From positions 44,496 through 108,495 of the forward strand of contig CAVTSO010000005.1 in the NCBI GenBank assembly GCA_963737445.1: a DNA stretch of 64,000 nt, in the 5' to 3' direction. Position 1 is the stretch's first letter; every line of letters begins with the position of its first letter. This stretch comes from JAICYJ01 sp963737445. GTDB taxonomy: Bacteria; Actinomycetota; Thermoleophilia; Gaiellales; JAICJC01. Made by a program: the position numbers and the translations under genes. Positions 9,772-17,772 of the stretch are shown one piece after another. The notes below the pieces were generated by a model, which had not been told where the DNA came from, did no database searches, and saw only the letters and a list, made by a program, of their open reading frames with translations.

Positions 9772-11385
9772 TCAGCCGAACCAGATGGTGGTGTACCCAT
9801 TCCCGAACGAGTCGAGGTTGAGCGTGCCCTTGCTGGGCTGGAAGCCCTGCACCTTGGATGAGTACGCGTCCACCAGGTCGTTGAAGAACGGGATGATGTA
9901 CCCGCCGTTGTCGTACTCGAGGCTCTGCATCTCCTGGATGATCGGGCACTGCTTGGCCGGATCGGTCTCCTGCAGCGCCTGGTTGTAGAGGTCCAGGTAG
10001 TTCGAGCCGGGACCGGTCTTGGGCGGCCAGTGCGTCTCGTTATAGGGAGCGGTGGGGATGCTGCCGTTGGCAACCTGGGGCAGGAAGTTGCGGGTGCCCC
10101 AGAAGTCGACCGAGAAGGCCAGCTTCAGGTACTGGTCGCCGTAGTAGTTGGGGTCGTTGTGGACGTTCACGGTGACGCCGGCAGCCTTTGCCTGGGTGGC
10201 GAACACGTCCGCCGACTGGACCATGCCGGCCGCACCGTTGGTGGTATGCAGATCGACGGTGAGACCCTCCTTGCCGGCCTGCTTGAGCAGGGACTTGGCC
10301 TGCTCGATGTCTTGTTGGCGCTGAGGAAGCGAGTGGTTGAAGCACGGGTCGAACGGGGAGTAGAGGTCGTTGGCGACAGTGCCGTATCCGGACAGCACCT
10401 GCTCCACCATCTGCTGGCGGTCGACCATCAGCCGGAAGGCTTGGCGCACGCGGTTGTCGGTGAACGGCTCCATGTCGATCGCCATGCACAGCGGCAGCCA
10501 CCCGCCCGTCTTCGACACCAGCACCGTGGTGCCCGCGTGCGACTTCGCGACGTTCACCTCGCCGAACGGAAGATCGGTCATGGCATCGGCCTGTCCGGCC
10601 AGAAGCGCGTTCACCTGGGCGGTCGCGTCCTTGAAATCGGTGATCGTGACCTGGTCGAAATACGGCCCCTCGCCCCAGTAGTTCGGATTGCGCATGTGCG
10701 TGCTCTCCTGGCCGGGCGTGAACGACTTCAAGATGTAGCCACCGGTGCCGTGCTGAGGAGCCGGGTAGGCCTCGTAGCCGTCGGGGACGATCCCGTTGTA
10801 GTACTGCCCCAGCTGCTGTCCGATCCCCGCATCGGCGTAGCTCAGGTTCAGCTGGATCGTGGACTGGTTGAGCTTCTTGATGCCCGAAGACTTGAGGGAT
10901 GCGAAGCCGGCCGCGCCGAACAGACCGTTCTTGCTGTTGATGATCCTGTTCAGGGAGTAGACGACATCGTCGGCGGTCAGCGTCTTGCCGTTCTGGAACT
11001 CGATCCCCTTCTTGAGCACGATCGTCCACTGATCGGGCTTGTTCTGCGTGACTTCCTGGGCCAGATGGTTCTGGAGCTGGTAGTTCGTGTCGAACACGAG
11101 CAGCGTCTCGAATGCGGTCATCAACCGGGCCTGGTCGGGCTTGGTGATGATGGTTTGACCGTCCATGATGTCCTTTGCGCCGCCGCCGGTCACCGCCAGC
11201 CGGAAGTTGCCGCCCTTCTTAGGGGTGCCGGATGCCCCGCCATTCGACGATGCGCCCGACGAGGAACTGCCGCACGCGGCCAGCGATCCGCCCAGTACAA
11301 CCGCGCCTGCTCCCACCAGCAACTCGCGCCGGGAGAGCGAGAAGGAGTCCAGGTTCTCGGGCAGTTCCCTTGGCGTATCGACCAT
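9772..11385 (-). CDS. ABC transporter substrate-binding protein, family 5, Tat lipoprotein
   Basis: The 537-aa protein is a class C (SBP_bac_5) binding protein for the adjacent Dpp-type importer. The N-terminus carries a twin-arginine-like SRRELLVGAGAVVLGG followed by the lipobox LAAC, so it is probably exported folded and lipid-anchored. A Ser/Gly-rich linker follows the Cys. Family motifs include VVLKKGIEFQNGKTLTADDV and RNPNYWGEGPYFDQVTITDF. The open frame continues far upstream, but ATG 11385 has AAAGGAG 7 bp before it and gives a correct signal sequence. It is the first gene of the six-gene operon. The cluster context suggests a quaternary-amine compound as substrate; peptides remain possible. 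Confidence 0.92.
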   Translation of the reverse strand: MVDTPRELPENLDSFSLSRRELLVGAGAVVLGGSLAACGSSSSGASSNGGASGTPKKGGNFRLAVTGGGAKDIMDGQTIITKPDQARLMTAFETLLVFDTNYQLQNHLAQEVTQNKPDQWTIVLKKGIEFQNGKTLTADDVVYSLNRIINSKNGLFGAAGFASLKSSGIKKLNQSTIQLNLSYADAGIGQQLGQYYNGIVPDGYEAYPAPQHGTGGYILKSFTPGQESTHMRNPNYWGEGPYFDQVTITDFKDATAQVNALLAGQADAMTDLPFGEVNVAKSHAGTTVLVSKTGGWLPLCMAIDMEPFTDNRVRQAFRLMVDRQQMVEQVLSGYGTVANDLYSPFDPCFNHSLPQRQQDIEQAKSLLKQAGKEGLTVDLHTTNGAAGMVQSADVFATQAKAAGVTVNVHNDPNYYGDQYLKLAFSVDFWGTRNFLPQVANGSIPTAPYNETHWPPKTGPGSNYLDLYNQALQETDPAKQCPIIQEMQSLEYDNGGYIIPFFNDLVDAYSSKVQGFQPSKGTLNLDSFGNGYTTIWFG

Positions 11386-11401
11386 GAAGGGGCTCCTTTC
11401 G

Positions 11402-11418
11402 CGTTCGCCATGCGAACG
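11402..11418. promoter_or_regulatory. Palindrome in the leader of the binding-protein gene
   Basis: A perfect inverted repeat, CGTTCGC-CAT-GCGAACG, lies a few bases upstream of the Shine-Dalgarno sequence of the substrate-binding-protein gene and within the 180-bp divergent gap. It could be an operator or a small hairpin in the mRNA leader. No proof of either is available from sequence. Confidence 0.45.
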
Positions 11419-11455
11419 GTTGTCGTTCACGGCAATCGTGAGGCAGCCGATACTA

Positions 11456-11488
11456 GAACGCCGAGAGGCACTCGTCAACCCGGCGTTC
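11456..11488. promoter_or_regulatory. Inverted repeat in the divergent promoter region
   Basis: Arms GAACGCCG (11456-11463) and CGGCGTTC (11481-11488) are exact complements separated by 17 bases. The site sits midway between the ABC operon and the iclR-type gene, where an IclR-family regulator would be expected to bind to control both directions. It is therefore a candidate operator for the protein encoded at 11566. Confidence 0.45.
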
Positions 11489-11565
11489 CTGCTACTGCGA
11501 ATGCCGTATGCAGCGCGTATAGTGACCCCGCACACGTTTACTCCTCTGGCAGGAGCATGTTCACG

Positions 11566-12354
11566 ATGAACACGGAGCGTTCGCATGGTGCACAGGTACG
11601 GCCTGCGGCCGCCGGTGAGGCCGTCCAGTCCGTCGACCGTGCCGTGCGGCTCTTGAAGGCGATCTCCTCCAGCGCGGAGCCCGTCACCATCTGGGAGCTG
11701 GCGCGCCGGTGCAGCCTCAACCGCACAACGGTCTGGCGCCTGCTCTCGACGCTCGAGCTGCACGGCCTGGTCGAGCGCAGCCCAGACACTCAGCGCTATC
11801 ACGTCGGCTATGAGGCCATTCAGATCGCAGCGGCCGCCGACTACGACGGGCTGGCACGACGGGTGCGGCCGATGCTGGAGCGGACCGCGGCAGCGACCGG
11901 GGAGAGCGTGACGCTCGCCGCTGCCCACCGGTTCACGCTGGTATACGTCGATCAGGCCGATCCACCCAGTGTTCCCGCCCCGAACTGGATCGGGCGTTCG
12001 CTCCCTCTGCATGCCACGTCTTCCGGCAAGGTGTTCCTGGCGTGGCTGCCTGAGACTGAGCTGGACGCCGTGCTGCCGCCGCACCTGGAGGCCTACACCG
12101 AGCGCACCATCACCGACCGCGCGCTTCTTGACCGGGACCTTGCGGAGATCCGGGTGCGCGGCTACAGCGCCTGCCTGGGAGAGCTCGAGGATCACTCAAA
12201 CGGGGTGTCCGCGGCCGTGCTGAACCGGCTCAAACGGCCCGTCGTGGTGGTCAACATCTGGGGCCCGGCGGGGCGCCTCACCCGGGCGCGGATACCCACG
12301 TTGGGGCGGACCGCGCTGAGTCTGGCCCACGAGATCTCGTTGGCGTACGAATGA
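11566..12354 (+). CDS. IclR-family transcriptional regulator
   Basis: The 262-aa protein has the IclR layout: an N-terminal winged HTH (SVDRAVRLLKAI, VTIWELARRCSLNRTTVWRL, LELHGLVER; about residues 20-80) and a C-terminal effector domain (RVRPMLERTAAATGESVTLA, LPLHATSSGKVFLAWLP, RGYSACLGELEDHSNGVSA). The frame is open far upstream; ATG 11566 is chosen because AGGAG lies 10 bp before it and the family domain starts soon after. It overlaps the BKACE start (ATGA) and diverges from the ABC operon. It probably senses a carnitine-pathway intermediate and controls both operons; this is inferred from position. Confidence 0.9.
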   Translation: MNTERSHGAQVRPAAAGEAVQSVDRAVRLLKAISSSAEPVTIWELARRCSLNRTTVWRLLSTLELHGLVERSPDTQRYHVGYEAIQIAAAADYDGLARRVRPMLERTAAATGESVTLAAAHRFTLVYVDQADPPSVPAPNWIGRSLPLHATSSGKVFLAWLPETELDAVLPPHLEAYTERTITDRALLDRDLAEIRVRGYSACLGELEDHSNGVSAAVLNRLKRPVVVVNIWGPAGRLTRARIPTLGRTALSLAHEISLAYE

Positions 12355-13247
12355 ACTGGGACGCTTTCATCACGTGCGCGGTGACCGGAGCCGGTGACAC
12401 CACCGGCCGCAGCGACAAGGTTCCTGTAACCCCGGACCGGATCGCCGAGAGCGCGATCGAGGCGGCGGCGGCCGGGGCGGCGATCGTCCACATCCACGTC
12501 CGGGATCCGGCCACCGGACGTGGCTCGCGCGACCCGGCGTTGTACCGGGAGACGGTCGAGCGGATCCGGTCAAGCGGGGTCGACGTCGTGCTCAACCTGA
12601 CCGCGGGAATGGGCGGCGATCTGGTGCTGGGCGGCGACGAGTCCCCGCTGCCGCTGGATGCCTCAGGCACGGACATGGTCGGTGCAACTGAACGGCTGGC
12701 CCACGTCGAGGAGCTGCTGCCGGAGATCTGCACGCTCGACTGCGGCAGCATGAACTTCGCTGCCGGCGGCGACTACGTGATGGTGAACACGCCGGGGGTG
12801 CTGCGGGCGATGGCCGCCCGCGTGCAGCGGCTGGGCGTTCGGCCGGAGCTCGAGGTGTTCGACACCGGCGGGTTGGTGATGGTGGAGGAGCTGCTGCGCG
12901 ACGGCTTGATCGACGATCCGCCGATGGTCCAGCTCTGCACGGGGATTCCCTATGGGGCTCCCGACGATCCCGGCACCCTGCTGGCGATGGTCAACCGGCT
13001 GCCCGCCAACGCGATCTTCTCGGCCTTTGCGATCGGGCGGATGCAGATCCCGTTCGCCGCGCTCGCGGTGCTCTTGGGCGGCAACGTCCGGGTCGGTCTG
13101 GAGGACAATCTCTACCTCAGCCGTGGCCTGCTTGCGACCAACGGCCAGCTGGTCGAGCGAGCGGTGGGCCTGCTGGAGTCCATGAACGTGCGGGTGCTCG
13201 GCGCCGAGGAGGTACGAGACAGGCTCGGTCTGGTGCGTCGTGCCTGA
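12351..13247 (+). CDS. Beta-keto acid cleavage enzyme (BKACE), probable 3-dehydrocarnitine cleavage enzyme
   Basis: The 298-aa protein is a BKACE (formerly DUF849). These Zn-dependent TIM-barrel enzymes condense a beta-keto acid with acetyl-CoA to give acetoacetate and a new CoA ester. Zn ligands are visible as H47 and H49 (IVHIHVRD) and E251 (VGLEDNLY). Other family stretches are NWDAFITCAVTGAG, LNLTAGMGGD and FAIGRMQIPF. Its neighbour is a carnitine dehydrogenase-thioesterase. In the known carnitine pathway, dehydrocarnitine made by that dehydrogenase is cleaved by a BKACE to betainyl-CoA plus acetoacetate. The gene overlaps both neighbours (4 bp with iclR, 8 bp with the dehydrogenase). Confidence 0.9.
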   Translation: MNWDAFITCAVTGAGDTTGRSDKVPVTPDRIAESAIEAAAAGAAIVHIHVRDPATGRGSRDPALYRETVERIRSSGVDVVLNLTAGMGGDLVLGGDESPLPLDASGTDMVGATERLAHVEELLPEICTLDCGSMNFAAGGDYVMVNTPGVLRAMAARVQRLGVRPELEVFDTGGLVMVEELLRDGLIDDPPMVQLCTGIPYGAPDDPGTLLAMVNRLPANAIFSAFAIGRMQIPFAALAVLLGGNVRVGLEDNLYLSRGLLATNGQLVERAVGLLESMNVRVLGAEEVRDRLGLVRRA

Positions 13248-14727
13248 TCCGGCGACGACGGTCGGACGGGTCGGTGTGCTGGGTGCCGGAGTGATCGGCG
13301 GAGGGTGGGCGGCGCGCTTCCTGCTGTTCGGGATCGACGTCCTGCTCCACGACCCCGACCCCAACGCAGAGCGCAGGGTCGGCGAGATGCTCGCAAACGC
13401 GCGTCGATCCTGGAGCCGGCTGACGATGGCGCCGATGCCCGAGCCGGGCAGCCTGATGGTCGTCGACGACATCGAGCAGGCCGTCTCGAACGTGGATTTC
13501 GTACAGGAGAGCACTCCGGAACACGAGCAGCTGAAGCGTGAGCTTCTGGCTCGGGCCAGCCAGGTGGCATCGCCCGATACGGTGTTCGCATCCTCGACCT
13601 CCGGGCTGCTGCCGTCGCGGCTCCAGAGTGACATGGCCCATCCGGAGAGGTTGATCGTGGGCCACCCCTTCAACCCTGTCTACCTGCTGCCGCTGGTCGA
13701 GGTGTGCCCAGGAAATCGCACGGCGCCGGAGGCCGTCGACCGCGCCATCGAGGTGTACACCGCGCTGGGCATGTCGCCGCTTCGCCTGCGGCGCGAGATC
13801 GACGGTTTCATCGCCGACCGGCTGCTGGAGGCGCTGTGGCGGGAGGCGCTATGGCTGGTTGCCGATGACGTGGCGACCGTTACGGAGATTGACGATGCGC
13901 TTCGCCTGGGGCCGGGTCTGCGGTGGTCGTTCATGGGGTCGTTCATGTCGTACCGGCTGGGCGGCGGAGAGCTTGGGATGCGGCACTTTCTCGACCAGTT
14001 CGGGCCGACGCTGAAATGGCCGTGGACGAAGCTGACGGACGTTCCCGAACTGACCGGTGAGCTCGTCGCAAAGATCGTCGCACAGTCGGATGGGCAGGCC
14101 GGCGGACGATCGGCTCGCGAGCTGGAACGGCATCGGGACGACTGCCTGGTGGCGGTACTGCAGGCGCTGCGCGCCGAGGACACCGGCGCCGGCGCGGTTC
14201 TTCGCGAGTGGGAGAAACAGCTGGTCGAACGCGCAGGCCGGGTATGCTCGGCGCCGGAGGACGACGGATTGCTCGTGCATCGTGCGGTGGTGCTTCCGGA
14301 GTGGGTGGACTACAACGGGCACGCGCACGAGAGCCGACTTGTGCAGGTGTTCGGGGACGCGACGGACGCGCTTCTGGCAGCCCTCGGTATCGACGCGGAA
14401 TACCTCGAGGCGGGGGGCAGCTACTACACGGTCGAGACGCATCTGTCGCTGCTTCGAGAGGCGCTGGTCGGGCAACGGCTGCGAGTGACAACGCAATTGC
14501 TGGGGTCCGACGACAAGCGCCTGCACGTGTTCCACTCGCTGTACCGGGTCGACGACGGTGAGCTGCTGGCAACAGCTGAGCAGATGCTGGTGCACGTCGA
14601 TGCACGGGCCGGCCGGGCCGTTCCGGCACCGGCCGAGCTGCGCGCTCGGGTCGCGGACCTCACCGCCCGGCATTCGGCGATCCCGTCTCCGGACGGGGTG
14701 GGCAAGCGGATCGCGTTGTCCCGGTGA
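13240..14727 (+). CDS. L-carnitine dehydrogenase fused to betainyl-CoA thioesterase
   Basis: The 495-aa protein joins two enzymes. Residues about 8-320 form a 3-hydroxyacyl-CoA-dehydrogenase-like NAD enzyme: Rossmann motif G15-A-G17-V-I-G20, STSGLLPS, and the catalytic-His segment GH142PFNPVYLLPLVEV. Residues about 345-480 form a hotdog thioesterase with Y358-N-G-H361 (EWVDYNGHAHESR). This fusion is the known architecture of carnitine dehydrogenase with betainyl-CoA thioesterase. The first half oxidises L-carnitine to 3-dehydrocarnitine; after the BKACE step, the second half hydrolyses betainyl-CoA to glycine betaine. Thus the first and third steps sit in one chain and the second in the gene before it. 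GTG start overlaps the BKACE stop by 8 bp. Confidence 0.9.
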   Translation: MPDPATTVGRVGVLGAGVIGGGWAARFLLFGIDVLLHDPDPNAERRVGEMLANARRSWSRLTMAPMPEPGSLMVVDDIEQAVSNVDFVQESTPEHEQLKRELLARASQVASPDTVFASSTSGLLPSRLQSDMAHPERLIVGHPFNPVYLLPLVEVCPGNRTAPEAVDRAIEVYTALGMSPLRLRREIDGFIADRLLEALWREALWLVADDVATVTEIDDALRLGPGLRWSFMGSFMSYRLGGGELGMRHFLDQFGPTLKWPWTKLTDVPELTGELVAKIVAQSDGQAGGRSARELERHRDDCLVAVLQALRAEDTGAGAVLREWEKQLVERAGRVCSAPEDDGLLVHRAVVLPEWVDYNGHAHESRLVQVFGDATDALLAALGIDAEYLEAGGSYYTVETHLSLLREALVGQRLRVTTQLLGSDDKRLHVFHSLYRVDDGELLATAEQMLVHVDARAGRAVPAPAELRARVADLTARHSAIPSPDGVGKRIALSR

Positions 14728-14748
14728 TGTCCCAAAGCGGCCGTCCTG

Positions 14749-15207
14749 CTAGAGATCGCGTGCCGCGGCCAGCACCTCGTCCACGTCGGGCAGCTCGTCG
14801 TCTCCGTACGACCATGCCGCCCGCACCGTCCCGTCGCCGGCTATCAGGAAGCAGCTTCGGACGGGACTGTCAGCCAGGCCGTCGAACTCCTGGTTGACGC
14901 CGAATCCGCGGACGGCATCTCCCGACCAATCGGTCAAGAGCGGAAAGTTCAGCCACTGCTGCTGTGCATACGCCCTGTGAGAGTAGGGGCTGTCACGCGA
15001 TACCCCGAACACCCGCACCCCGAGCGCCTCGAACTCATCGTGGCGGTCTCGCAGTGTGCGCAGTTGGCTGCGGCAGGTATCCGTCCAGTCGTACAGGTAG
15101 AAGCTGAGCACGATCGGACCATCCGCGACCAACTGGCCGGGCGTGACCGGGGTCGAATCCTGTTGCAGCAGCCAGGCATCCGGTGCCGGAGCCCCAAGCT
15201 CAAGCAT
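14749..15207 (-). CDS. Peroxiredoxin (AhpC/TSA, BCP-like)
   Basis: The 152-aa protein has the thioredoxin-fold peroxiredoxin pattern: GAPAPDAWL, VLSFYLYDWTDTC with the candidate peroxidatic Cys near residue 45, RDRHDEFEALGVRVFGVSRDS, NFPLLTDW, and the late RSCFLIAGDGTVRA strand. It would reduce peroxides in the cytoplasm. The usual T-x-x-C motif reads T-D-T-C here, so the Thr spacing is altered slightly. It is convergent with the carnitine operon and stands alone. Confidence 0.82.
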   Translation of the reverse strand: MLELGAPAPDAWLLQQDSTPVTPGQLVADGPIVLSFYLYDWTDTCRSQLRTLRDRHDEFEALGVRVFGVSRDSPYSHRAYAQQQWLNFPLLTDWSGDAVRGFGVNQEFDGLADSPVRSCFLIAGDGTVRAAWSYGDDELPDVDEVLAAARDL

Positions 15208-15504
15208 GAGCGAAGGCTACCCGATCACAAACTGATCGCAGGAGAGACGAGCCAACTATCACGGCTGTCCCGGCGTAGTCCCCTGACAGCTCGCCACCGG
15301 GCCCGCTTGGATCTGATCGGAATCACCGGGAGACGCTTGGTTGCCAGCGTTTCAGGACTCGGCTGGTACCTCGGTGAGTCACCGTGTGCAGCCTGTTTCG
15401 AGCCGTCTGGACGCAGATTGGACGCGCCGTCGATGGGCGGCGAGTGCCACCGCCCACAGCGGATGTGGTTGAGCGAGCCGTCGACGTTCGGAACGTCGAC
15501 GCTG
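15208..15504. other. Intergenic stretch
   Basis: About 300 bp between the start of the peroxiredoxin gene and the end of the membrane-protein gene. I see no supported coding sequence, hairpin or RNA gene; it should hold the peroxiredoxin promoter. Confidence 0.4.
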
Positions 15505-16164
15505 CTAGCGGCCGACCGCGGCGTAGCCGGGCCGAGCCTCAACGGTGTCGACCGCGACTTCCTGGGTGCCCCGGCGCCAGACGAGGACGCTGACGGTCGC
15601 CGTCCAAACGGCGAGGGCGAGGATCCCGAGAATCAGTGCCGGGGAGGCCAGGGCGATCCCGATCAGGATCACCGCCCAGCCGAGCCAGCGCGGCAGCGAT
15701 GCCCACCGTACGATCGCCACGCCGGCGGCCAGACCGAACACGAGGCCCCCGGCCGCCACTGGCAGAACCAGGTACAGCGCCAACATGTTGAGCGCCTGGG
15801 CGGCTGACGGTGCGATCGTCGCGGGCATCATCGCGAGCACGAAGTCGGCGCCGAAGAAGGCGGCCGCGCCCGCGGTGAGCACGGCGGCGCCGGCCAGCAG
15901 CACCGCGCTCAGCCCGTCCGCTCCGTCAGTGCGTCGCAGGTACGCGTACAGCGATCCGGCGAACAGGAGGAAGCAGGCGAATTCCGCGACGATCAGGATG
16001 TCGGCCGTCTCGGCCCGCGTGCCGTTGGCCCGGTAGAACGCGAGCACCTTGGCTCCGCCGGCGCTCGCACCGGGCGGCGACTTGGCGATCGCCATTCCGG
16101 CGATCGCCAGCACCGAAAACGCGACACCCGTCAACGGCCCCAAGCGACTCAGACGTGTCCACAT
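15505..16164 (-). CDS. Six-TM membrane protein, function unknown
   Basis: The 219-aa protein is almost entirely hydrophobic, with about six membrane segments (for example FSVLAIAGMAIA, ILIVAEFACFLLFAGSLYAY, ALYLVLPVAAGGLVFGLAAG, WLGWAVILIGIALASPALI). The loop after the first TM carries SPPGASAGGAKVLAFYRANG, a pattern seen in uncharacterised actinobacterial membrane proteins. ATG 16164 is preceded by an AAAGGA-rich leader. No catalytic motif is visible and the neighbours give no hint. Confidence 0.75.
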   Translation of the reverse strand: MWTRLSRLGPLTGVAFSVLAIAGMAIAKSPPGASAGGAKVLAFYRANGTRAETADILIVAEFACFLLFAGSLYAYLRRTDGADGLSAVLLAGAAVLTAGAAAFFGADFVLAMMPATIAPSAAQALNMLALYLVLPVAAGGLVFGLAAGVAIVRWASLPRWLGWAVILIGIALASPALILGILALAVWTATVSVLVWRRGTQEVAVDTVEARPGYAAVGR

Positions 16165-16323
16165 CTCCTCGTCCTTTCCTTCGCTGGCAAGACGGCTTCA
16201 GCCTGGCATCGAGGGCGACGGCTGTCGTCGGCAGCATGGCCGATCTTGCGTCCGCCGCCCGGCCGACCGTGGTCATCCTCGGGACGGATGTCGGGGACGG
16301 CGCCGGCCGGTATCGTCGCACCG

Positions 16324-16843
16324 ATGACCGTGTTCAGCATCGCTTCCGATGCGCGCAGGTTCGGGTGGCAGGCAGGCGACATCGCCGCTGCGGCGCTGCT
16401 GACGTTGATCGCGGTGGCCGAGGTGGCGTCCTCCGGCCACGCGACGCCACCGGCGCTGATTGCTGCCGCTGTGTTCGCGGCCACTGTCGGGTGGTGCCGG
16501 CGGGCTCCCGCCGCGGCCGTCTGCGTGGGGCTTCTCTGCGGTCCGCGCGGATCAACTCGCCTCCGGGGTACGGATGGTCACTGCCGCCGATGCGCTGCTC
16601 GCGCCCAGCATCACCCGCCGCCTGATCGAGGAGTTCGCAGGCAGGCCCTTTCCTGACCACTGTCCTGGGCTGGACGAGCTCACCCCCCGTGAACTGGAGG
16701 TGCTGCGGTTGATGGCGACGGGTAGGTCGAACGCCGAGATCGCCTCGGACCTCGTGATCGGCGAGTCGACTGTCAAGACGCACGTCGCCCCCGGCGTCGT
16801 CACGCCCGGTCGGCGGCGGGCGGGGAGCGGCGACGAGTTGTAG
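16324..16843 (+). pseudogene. Remnant of a two-component system: kinase N-terminus joined to regulator C-terminus
   Basis: From ATG 16324 the frame encodes an N-terminal two-helix membrane anchor like those of NarL-type sensor kinases (AGDIAAAALLTLIAVAEVA, then PALIAAAVFAATVGWCRR). Near 16540 the coding switches frame to the C-terminal third of a NarL/LuxR response regulator: RADQLASGVRMV, DALLAPSITRRLIEEFAGRP, then the HTH LTPRELEVLRLMATGRSNAE and STVKTHV. The kinase catalytic part and the receiver domain are absent, and the tail after KTHVA no longer matches the family. An internal deletion of about 1.5 kb in a kinase-regulator gene pair would explain this. Confidence 0.75.
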
Positions 16844-16880
16844 CTCCACAACCAAGTCGTCCGCGCAGGGCCGCGGCGAG

Positions 16881-17711
16881 TCACACCCACGTCGCTTGCA
16901 TGCGCTCCAACCAATCTTCGAAGAGCGCGCGGAACAGGACGGGCCGCTCGATCCGGCCGAGGTGATGCCCGGTCATGTCGAGCACCGCGTACGTGGCTCG
17001 TGGGAACTCGTCCATCAGGCCCCAGGCGCCGCGGTAGCCGACCCTCGAGTCCTGTCGTCCGGCGAGGATCAGGCTCGGCCGCTCGAACGGAGTGCCGGGA
17101 CGGCCCGCGTTTCCCGTGAGCACGTAGTTGGCTTCCAGTCGTTCCAGGAAAGCGTAGTCGGCGGCGCGGTAGGCGGGCATGTCGTGGGCGCGGATCTCGT
17201 CGAGCATCCGCTGCTCGTGGGCGACGAGAGCGTCGGGAATCCACTGCTCGTCGGGTGCGAGGTCTGTGAAGAGGGAACGATCCTCGATCAGTGTGACCGG
17301 GTCGGGAGTGTCGCGCGTGCCGTCGGATGCCGGCACGTCCGGAACAAGCAGGGCCGCTCCTCGCAGGCGCGCGGGCATCGATCGCACGAGCGCCAGCGCG
17401 AGATACCCGCCGTAGGAGTTGCCAGCGACCGCGAACGGAGCGTCGGGCATTACTGCGTCGATGAAGCCGGTGACCATCGAGAGCATCTGCTGCTGCGTCG
17501 AGAGCCGCTCAGGGGCAGGGGTCGCTCCGTGCCCGGGGAGGTCGAGGTAGGTGCGCCGCCACCCGGGGTGGGCATCGAAGAGCGGTTCGAGATCGGCCAG
17601 CATGTAGCGGCGATCCGCCGACCACCCGTGAACGAGCAGGATCGGCCTGCCCTCGCCCCGCACCTCGTACGCGATCGGGATGCCGTCGATGGTTTCGGTT
17701 TGTTGGCTCAC
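16881..17711 (-). CDS. Alpha/beta hydrolase
   Basis: The 276-aa protein has the alpha/beta-hydrolase fold: oxyanion segment LLVHGWSADRR, TYLDLPGHGATPAP, nucleophile elbow GNSYGG, and late acid and His regions (LILAGRQDSRVGY; DMTGHHLGRIERP). The substrate is unknown. The start is GTG at 17711, with no convincing Shine-Dalgarno sequence; a strong palindrome begins 5 bp upstream, so the mRNA may be nearly leaderless. It is divergent from the BetI-like regulator gene, which probably represses it. Confidence 0.85.
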   Translation of the reverse strand: MSQQTETIDGIPIAYEVRGEGRPILLVHGWSADRRYMLADLEPLFDAHPGWRRTYLDLPGHGATPAPERLSTQQQMLSMVTGFIDAVMPDAPFAVAGNSYGGYLALALVRSMPARLRGAALLVPDVPASDGTRDTPDPVTLIEDRSLFTDLAPDEQWIPDALVAHEQRMLDEIRAHDMPAYRAADYAFLERLEANYVLTGNAGRPGTPFERPSLILAGRQDSRVGYRGAWGLMDEFPRATYAVLDMTGHHLGRIERPVLFRALFEDWLERMQATWV

Positions 17712-17715
17712 GATG

Positions 17716-17749
17716 CGGTAAGATAACTAATGCGTCAGTTATCTTACCG
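17716..17749. promoter_or_regulatory. Candidate TetR/BetI-type operator, 13-bp arms
   Basis: CGGTAAGATAACT (17716-17728) and AGTTATCTTACCG (17737-17749) are perfect inverted repeats with an 8-base spacer. The site is AT-rich in a GC-rich setting and fills most of the 61-bp gap between the divergent hydrolase and tetR-type genes. This is what an autoregulating TetR-family repressor would bind, and it would also cover the hydrolase promoter. Confidence 0.8.
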
Positions 17750-17772
17750 TCCGCCGCCCGTTGGAGAGTCCG

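Noticed and set aside
10030..11565. Long plus-strand open frame running into the iclR-type gene
   Set aside because: It is antisense to the binding-protein gene; the IclR domain begins only after 11566, where the ribosome-binding site is.
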